Positions 58,779 to 64,000 of a stretch of 64,000 nucleotides of DNA are shown here, piece by piece. The translations under genes were made by a program, and so were the position numbers. The notes under the pieces were generated by a model. It did not search any database and was not told the DNA's origin. It was given only the letters and a program-made list of their open reading frames with translations. The DNA comes from an uncultured Collinsella sp. (lineage in GTDB: Bacteria > Actinomycetota > Coriobacteriia > Coriobacteriales > Coriobacteriaceae). The stretch lies in contig CATYVQ010000004.1 in NCBI GenBank assembly GCA_958413895.1, forward strand, positions 67,856 to 131,855, given 5' to 3'. Position 1 is the stretch's first letter, and every line of letters starts with the position of its first letter.

Positions 58779-60615
58779 TCAGACCTAAATACTGTTCCCA
58801 AAACTCTCGCGAAGTCATGTACGGCATGGCATCTTTCCATGCCCCCCTGACGCTCTTGCCCTCTTTACGATAGCGCGCCATCAGTTCGTGCTCTCGGCGG
58901 CGAATACTCTTGAACCGCGCCCGATCCATCGTGCGGACCGACCCCTTCTCGCGGGTCGGATCAAGAAATACCAGCGTCTTGCAACGCGTCGAATTGCCTT
59001 CAAGCGTACAGCTGCCATTCTTAACTGCATAGCCGGGCTTTCCGCGCAACAGCGCATCGGGAAGATAGTGTTTGTCGTAAGGAATAGATCTCCAATACTT
59101 CATAAATTTCGAAGGATGGAATTCCAGATTAACATTAGCGAGCACTTGCTCCGTAACCCCAGCCTTGCGAAGAAGCTCTGGATCCATTTCGGAAACAGGA
59201 ATCAGCTTTTCGTTTAACTTACCCTTACCAATCATCGTCGCGGCGCCATCAAGCTTCTGGAGATACTCAGGGCCGCGCAGATAGTCCTCAAAGCCATCAA
59301 GGATAAACTCAGCAGCCTGATAATCCATATCGCGCAAGTTCTGACGTACCCCTCGCTGAATACGAAGGACAAACATTTTCTCATCAGCACAATCATCGAG
59401 TGAAATCATGGCAAAGAAGTTGCGGAAGTACTGGTAGCAGTCAACCGAAGCGCGGAAACGCCCCTCAAAGCTTGCATGCCACACGCAAATGCAATTCATG
59501 GTCATGTAGACAGGCTTATTGCGCATGCCAAACTCAACGTCGTCGCAGCGGATAAAGAAAGGCATGGGAAGGCCGTTCTTTTCGATAGCCTTCACCGGAA
59601 TGCAGCTATACCACCAAGCCCCATAGGCCTGATCAACTTCAACGTTCGTGCGTTCATTTTCGAGGATGTCGGACAGCTTGCCAACATTCAAGTCCTCTTT
59701 TACGCGACGATAGGCACCAGTGGTCGCCACATACGAGACATCCTCGAACTGACGAGTAGGGTCCTCCATTGAGAGCATGGCGCCGTTAATAAAGGCATCC
59801 TTATACTTGCCTTTAGCAAGAGAGAGGAGATTGAACGTGCGGATCAAACTCTCGGGCATAATAGAGACATCGTCATCCATCAAAATGATGTGAGTGTACT
59901 GATCAGGAGTTTCAGTAGCCGCCATCATTCCACGTGCGAATCCTCCCGAACCGCCCGTATTGGGATTCGGGAGCACGGTGACTAGCTCATCGGAAAGTGA
60001 TGCAGAATCGAGCGTCTGTCCATTGTCGACGACAAACATGTGGAAGTGGTCGCGAATCGGACCGTCCTCTTTGGAGATGCCCGCTTTAACGAGTTCAATA
60101 TTCGGAAGAATGTACTGCTCATTCTTAAATGTAGTAGTAGAAAGAGCAAGATTGATCTGGTTAATTGAGTCCTCAGGAACATCAGTCAGATAAGAGGCGT
60201 TCAAGAGGTCTACGGAATAGCCCTCATCACTCTCAATCCTAAAACCGATCAAGTCGTAGCCGGTTGTATCGATATCAATATCGAGAACGCAAGGATCAAT
60301 TTCATTGCCATCAAAAGGATTCGATTTAAGCTCGACAGGATTCAGCTCGCTAGATCTCACTCCATGAACGACAACCCGGCCCCTGCCAAATAAAGCCATA
60401 TGCAAGACAACGCCGCCAACAGACGCATACTGATGCCATTTGCCAGCAGATAGGCCATTCACATACGTCAGAAAGTCAACGTGTCCATTGACATGAAGTG
60501 AATGTATATCGTCATCATACGAAGCACCACCGGAGAGCACGCGATAGTAGAGCTCGGGAAAATCCTTTGCATGCTTTTCAACTTTAAGTACAACATTCGC
60601 AAGTTTAAACTGCAT
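58774..60615 (-). CDS. GlfT2-like galactofuranosyltransferase (GT2), copy 1
   Basis: Resembles mycobacterial GlfT2, the processive galactan polymerase. The N-terminal 155 residues form a beta-rich domain and the GT-A domain follows, with STTTFKNEQY, NPNTGGSGGFARG and metal motif MDDDV (247-249). The acceptor residues are RCDDVEFG (about 358) and the catalytic-region WHASFEGRF (379-387), with a helical C-terminal part. The length of 613 residues is close to GlfT2 (637). ATG 60615 has AAGGT seven bases upstream; it matches the MxFKLAN start of copy 2. The donor is presumably UDP-galactofuranose made by Glf. Confidence 0.9.
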   Translation of the reverse strand: MQFKLANVVLKVEKHAKDFPELYYRVLSGGASYDDDIHSLHVNGHVDFLTYVNGLSAGKWHQYASVGGVVLHMALFGRGRVVVHGVRSSELNPVELKSNPFDGNEIDPCVLDIDIDTTGYDLIGFRIESDEGYSVDLLNASYLTDVPEDSINQINLALSTTTFKNEQYILPNIELVKAGISKEDGPIRDHFHMFVVDNGQTLDSASLSDELVTVLPNPNTGGSGGFARGMMAATETPDQYTHIILMDDDVSIMPESLIRTFNLLSLAKGKYKDAFINGAMLSMEDPTRQFEDVSYVATTGAYRRVKEDLNVGKLSDILENERTNVEVDQAYGAWWYSCIPVKAIEKNGLPMPFFIRCDDVEFGMRNKPVYMTMNCICVWHASFEGRFRASVDCYQYFRNFFAMISLDDCADEKMFVLRIQRGVRQNLRDMDYQAAEFILDGFEDYLRGPEYLQKLDGAATMIGKGKLNEKLIPVSEMDPELLRKAGVTEQVLANVNLEFHPSKFMKYWRSIPYDKHYLPDALLRGKPGYAVKNGSCTLEGNSTRCKTLVFLDPTREKGSVRTMDRARFKSIRRREHELMARYRKEGKSVRGAWKDAMPYMTSREFWEQYLGLK

Positions 60616-60647
60616 TTTAAATACCTTAATCAAAGCCGTTGTAACTA

Positions 60648-61835
60648 CTAATTACATTCGTCGACAAACTTTGCCATCGCGGAGCGAACATCGGGATCAG
60701 ACAAAACATCCTTTGCAAAATGATCATGCCCACAGATGTCCATTGGCATGTAAGGCCATCCAGGATAGCAATCATCAGCGACCTTTTCCGCTTTCGCGGG
60801 AACCAAAAAAGAGAAGCTGTCAAACGGATGCTTTCTTACGGGAAGGATATCGTTGCGGTCCCAAATTATTTTACGTTTAGGGGCATCAAAAACGTTATCA
60901 ATCGCGTATGCAAAATCACCACGAGACTCATCGGTTAACAAACCTAGATCATGAGCCTTTTCATTAAACGAATCGAATACGCTCTGGACAAGATCAATCT
61001 CCGCAGAAGAAACAACTGTTCTCTGAGCTTCCAAGTCAACATCTCCGCACTGCACGCTAAGCCCACTGTGTGGATGAACCATCCAAGGATTATCTTTCCA
61101 AAAACTAAACTCACGTTCATTTTTGTCAAAGAAATCCATAAGCTCAATTCTGAGTTGCCTAAGTTGATCGTTCGCGCGCTTGGAATTCTCGGCCGCCCGG
61201 TCGTAAATCGAAATGTCCACAAAACAAGGTATAAGCGAATTAGTTGAACAAAAGCGAACTTGACGACACTTTACAAACCAGTCATATACGAGGGTGATTT
61301 GATATTCAGGGTCGTCTATTAAAGCGGCAGTGAGCTTATCCACATCGGACCTAAGCATGCAGATATCAATATCGTCGTCCCAAGGAATAAAACCCGATCG
61401 AGACAAGGTGCCAACAAGAGAACCATAAGAAAGCCAGTATTGAATATTATTGGCAACACAAATCGCGTCTAGCTTACTCATCAAGGCCGCGTTTGCCTGC
61501 TGCATCAATCGAATATCACCCTCGGCGTCGGGTAATGCATCAAAGATTTTGCAACGGAGCTCAAAAGGGGTGAGATCGGGGTACGCACGTCGCGCTAACA
61601 ATTCAAAGCGAAGCCTCATTTGTTCTGACAGACTTTGTTGGCGTTGCTTGAGCAATTCAATTTCTGGAAATAGCCGAGTATCGAATTTGTAATTGATATT
61701 CATATTGATACCGTTATCGGCCTGCTCAATACGGGCGAAAACCTCGTCAAAACGACGGTCCATATCCTCATGCATAGCATGCAACGATCGGGATGAGCCA
61801 GGGAGGATCTTTTTAATAGTAGAAAGCAAGGACAT
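60648..61835 (-). CDS. LicD family phosphotransferase
   Basis: Nucleotidyltransferase-fold enzyme; LicD members add phosphocholine or other phospho-polyols to surface glycans. The N-terminal 110 residues are a helical, partly coiled-coil extension. The catalytic segment SYGSLVGTLSRSGFIPWDDD (136-155) carries the GS and DDD metal residues, followed by DIDICM. At 395 residues it is longer than LicD proper. A+T content is higher than in the core genes. It lies between the two GlfT2-like genes, so it probably modifies their product. No licABC choline genes are visible in the window. Confidence 0.88.
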   Translation of the reverse strand: MSLLSTIKKILPGSSRSLHAMHEDMDRRFDEVFARIEQADNGINMNINYKFDTRLFPEIELLKQRQQSLSEQMRLRFELLARRAYPDLTPFELRCKIFDALPDAEGDIRLMQQANAALMSKLDAICVANNIQYWLSYGSLVGTLSRSGFIPWDDDIDICMLRSDVDKLTAALIDDPEYQITLVYDWFVKCRQVRFCSTNSLIPCFVDISIYDRAAENSKRANDQLRQLRIELMDFFDKNEREFSFWKDNPWMVHPHSGLSVQCGDVDLEAQRTVVSSAEIDLVQSVFDSFNEKAHDLGLLTDESRGDFAYAIDNVFDAPKRKIIWDRNDILPVRKHPFDSFSFLVPAKAEKVADDCYPGWPYMPMDICGHDHFAKDVLSDPDVRSAMAKFVDECN

Positions 61836-61889
61836 GGCTTAACCTTCGCAACGACAAACAATGAACGAAGCACAATTACTCATATGATA

Positions 61890-61926
61890 CAAAAGAATGA
61901 GTGGGTCCCACCTTGAAACCCACTCA
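61890..61926 (-). terminator. Terminator after GlfT2-like copy 2
   Basis: Minus-strand hairpin TGAGTGGGT / ACCCACTCA with an 11-base loop followed by TTCTTTTG, eight bases past the stop. It separates copy 2 from licD, so licD and copy 1 need read-through or their own promoter. Confidence 0.8.
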
Positions 61927-61934
61927 CATGAAGA

Positions 61935-63815
61935 CTACTCCGACGCCTCTTTCAAATACTGTTTCCAGAAATCGATCGAAGTAAAGACATCTCTATACGA
62001 AGCGTATTCGGTATAAATCTTATCTTTGTTACGCTTGAATTCCTTCTCGGCTTTACGAAAACGACTCCAAACCTCTTTGAATCGCTTCTTATCCATATGT
62101 CTAATGGCACCCTTTTTATTAGGCATATCTACCACAATAAGCGTGTCAACATCCCTGATTTTACCTGCGGGATAAACCCATCCCGCAGCATCAATAACAG
62201 CAACCCTACCGTTACGTTTAACGGAGTCGTTAACAAAACGGTGGCCATTAATGGTCAGATAATCCTTAAATGCCTGCAGCCTAGACCTGTCGCCCCCAAG
62301 GCTCAAATTGCCAAAAGTCAGTTGCGTCAAGTCGACACCCAATTCTTGTGCCTGAGGGATGAGCTGCTCGATGGGAATCAATTGTTCCCTTTCACGATTT
62401 GCCGCCATAAAACGGGATTCAGCGACAGGATGAGAAATCCACTCCGGACCTCTCAAAAAATCTTCAAGACCTTTTACGGCAAGAGCAGCTTCATCGTAAT
62501 TAAATTTCTTCAAGTCGAGCTCAACTTCACGACGAATCTCATAAAGAAAATCAGAGAGAGGCGCAGCGCCAGTTGTCGCCTGACTGATTAGCGTATTTCG
62601 GCTTACCTGATAACGCTCCACGGCAGCACTATACTTAAACTTAAAGGAATTATGCCAAACGCAAATACCATTCATGGACATGAACTTGGGTTTGCAACGA
62701 AGCGCATACTCAGCATCATCAGAACGAACAAATAAGGGCAAGGGCAACCCCTCACGTTCAATCGTTGCGGTAGGTATAACGCAATACCACCAGCCAGCAT
62801 ACTGTTGGGCAGTGTCCTCATAAAGGCCAGTTGGGGCCTTATATATCTCGGTCTCAACGACATCATGAAGTGAGGTCATATAGCCTGCAGGCTTAAGGGG
62901 AGAAAAAGTTCCCTTAGCAGTAAAGAACCCTAAATCCTCGGTACGCAAATTGGGCTCTTCCAAGCTCATCATAGCACCCGATAAAAAGGCCTCAGCATAT
63001 TCTTCTTTGAGAAGAGAGAGCAGGTTGAAAGTGCGGATAAAACTCTCGGGAAGAACCTCGACATCATCGTCCATCAGGAGAACATGAGTCGCTTTAGGAT
63101 TCTGCTCAAGTGACTCAATCATCCCCCGAGCAAAACCACCAGACCCGCCGACATTAGGATTTGGATGAACAGTAACACGCGATGAATCCAGGTTTGCACT
63201 ATTCAGCGAACGGCCATTATCAATAATGTGTACGTGGAAATGATCAGCAATCTCTTCATCAGAATCAATAATGTTCTTTTGTAAAAGAGATACGTTACGG
63301 ACAATATAGTCTTCTTTTTTAAACGTAGTAGTTGCAAGCGCTAGCTCAACTGGATGAATATCCAGTTCTTCACAATCGCAATAATAATACGCATTCCGAA
63401 TATTAACAGGGCCTTCAGTACTGATATTAAAAGCGTGCAGAATCTCTCCCTCACAAAGGGAGAGTTCGATTTCAGCCGTACTCCATTCATCGGATCGTTG
63501 CAAACTAACCGCAGAGCCATCAATTGTAGAAGGAATCCAAGAATAATTATTTGCATACGTCTGCTGAAGCGTTAAGGCGGAGCCGCAATACTCGATATGA
63601 AGATAAAACGCCTTTGCAGTAGTGTATTTTCGCCACTTATAAATGGATAGCGCATTAAAATATGTTGTGAAATCAACATTGGTCGATTTCATGATTTCAA
63701 TAGCGTCATTCGAAGTTGGAATAACAAGACCCTCCGTTGCCCTATAGCAAAGCAATGGATACTGCAACATCGCATCAGATCCGTTAAAAATCAAATTTGC
63801 AAGTTTAAAATGCAT
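61935..63815 (-). CDS. GlfT2-like galactofuranosyltransferase (GT2), copy 2
   Basis: Paralogue of the enzyme at 58.8-60.6 kb with the same layout: N-terminal beta-rich domain (1-155), ATTTFKKEDY, NPNVGGSGGFARG, metal motif LMDDDVEV (249-251), RSDDAEYALR (about 366) and WHNSFKFKY (387), then a helical C-terminus. The length is 626 residues. ATG 63815 was chosen by analogy with the MxFKLAN start of copy 1; its ribosome site is weak (GGATGG), and an ATG or TTG start further upstream is possible. A+T-rich codon use contrasts with the core genes. It may act in a different linkage step from copy 1. Confidence 0.88.
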   Translation of the reverse strand: MHFKLANLIFNGSDAMLQYPLLCYRATEGLVIPTSNDAIEIMKSTNVDFTTYFNALSIYKWRKYTTAKAFYLHIEYCGSALTLQQTYANNYSWIPSTIDGSAVSLQRSDEWSTAEIELSLCEGEILHAFNISTEGPVNIRNAYYYCDCEELDIHPVELALATTTFKKEDYIVRNVSLLQKNIIDSDEEIADHFHVHIIDNGRSLNSANLDSSRVTVHPNPNVGGSGGFARGMIESLEQNPKATHVLLMDDDVEVLPESFIRTFNLLSLLKEEYAEAFLSGAMMSLEEPNLRTEDLGFFTAKGTFSPLKPAGYMTSLHDVVETEIYKAPTGLYEDTAQQYAGWWYCVIPTATIEREGLPLPLFVRSDDAEYALRCKPKFMSMNGICVWHNSFKFKYSAAVERYQVSRNTLISQATTGAAPLSDFLYEIRREVELDLKKFNYDEAALAVKGLEDFLRGPEWISHPVAESRFMAANREREQLIPIEQLIPQAQELGVDLTQLTFGNLSLGGDRSRLQAFKDYLTINGHRFVNDSVKRNGRVAVIDAAGWVYPAGKIRDVDTLIVVDMPNKKGAIRHMDKKRFKEVWSRFRKAEKEFKRNKDKIYTEYASYRDVFTSIDFWKQYLKEASE

Positions 63816-63873
63816 TGACAACCATCCAAAAAATTCCTGGTGCAACTTGGCAAAATGGCATAAATGCCCATGG

Positions 63874-63914
63874 CATTGTTTGCATTCTCACTGATTTTAA
63901 GAATGCAAACAATG
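63874..63914. repeat. 15-bp perfect inverted repeat at the right end
   Basis: CATTGTTTGCATTCT (63874-63888) and AGAATGCAAACAATG (63900-63914) with an 11-base loop, between the partial gene at the right edge and GlfT2-like copy 2. No T-tract follows on either strand. It could be a weak terminator, an operator or an mRNA-stabilising hairpin. Confidence 0.55.
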
Positions 63915-63926
63915 TACTAAAGGCAT

Positions 63927-64000
63927 CTAATCAAAATGAAGTTTTAGCTCTTCCTCCCAGTCGGGCATGTGGAAGCCGACCGACTCGAGCCTGGAAAGGT
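63927..64000 (-). CDS. 3' end of a gene, possibly dTDP-4-dehydrorhamnose reductase-like
   Basis: Only 24 codons and a TAG stop are visible. The C-terminus LSRLESVGFHMPDWEEELKL resembles the end of RmlD-type reductases (a hydrophobic-MPDW-acidic pattern), which would fit a surface-glycan locus with rhamnose. This rests on a very short match and is a guess at the family. Confidence 0.35.
   Translation of the reverse strand, partial: LSRLESVGFHMPDWEEELKLHFD

Noticed and set aside
1..64000. CRISPR arrays, insertion sequences, prophage genes
   Set aside because: No regularly spaced direct repeats, transposase genes or phage structural genes were recognised; XerC is a chromosomal housekeeping recombinase by context.

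Overview
The window is chromosomal DNA from a GC-rich Gram-positive bacterium, most likely a Coriobacteriia member close to Collinsella. This placement is inferred from gene content and style, not from a marker gene. Supporting signs are frequent TTG and GTG starts with good Shine-Dalgarno sites, the two-subunit glycyl-tRNA synthetase, PPDK with its regulator, the paired radical-SAM/DUF2344 genes, the rod-shape operon, and a galactofuranose-type glycan locus. I see no phage, insertion sequence, CRISPR array or rRNA.

Layout. From 1 to 24.5 kb everything reads leftward: a partial ispG, rseP, dxr, cdsA, uppS, frr and pyrH (isoprenoid, phospholipid and translation genes); tsf-rpsB; the DNA-processing genes xerC, trmFO, dprA, comM and yraN; rnhB and rplS, each with its own terminator; ppdK-ppsR; glyS-glyQ; lepB; and trmD-rimM-khpA-rpsP. 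dinB (24.7-25.9 kb) is a single rightward gene. From 26 to 45.8 kb the leftward direction resumes: rsfS-yqeK-nadD-obgE-rpmA-rplU, a radical-SAM pair, a DUF697 membrane protein, rodA-mrdA-mreD-mreC-mreB, a TPR membrane protein, a cyclophilin, a zinc-ribbon membrane protein, a P-type ATPase and tRNA-Arg(CCG).

From 46.1 to 54.5 kb a rightward operon encodes the whole route from DAHP synthase to chorismate and on to prephenate dehydrogenase and dehydratase, with AroE and AroK fused in one protein. A possible attenuator lies in its leader. UDP-galactopyranose mutase (glf) follows, then tRNA-Arg(TCT) on the other strand. From 56 to 64 kb lies a surface-polysaccharide locus with visibly more A+T towards its end: a Wzt/Wzm (TagH/TagG) exporter, a polyprenyl-phosphate type GT2 enzyme, two large GlfT2-like galactofuranosyltransferases with a LicD-family phosphotransferase between them, and the 3' end of a possible rhamnose-synthesis gene.

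How the genes fit together. dxr, ispG and uppS supply the undecaprenyl carrier used by RodA/PBP2 and by surface-glycan assembly. glf makes UDP-galactofuranose, which the two GlfT2-like enzymes would polymerise. LicD may then add a phospho-substituent, and TagGH would export the product. The best candidate for a little-described system is this galactofuranan locus. Other leads are an RseP protease with a helix-turn-helix-like insertion, an apparent ATA start for xerC, the aro leader attenuator, and uncharacterised membrane proteins beside the elongasome genes.
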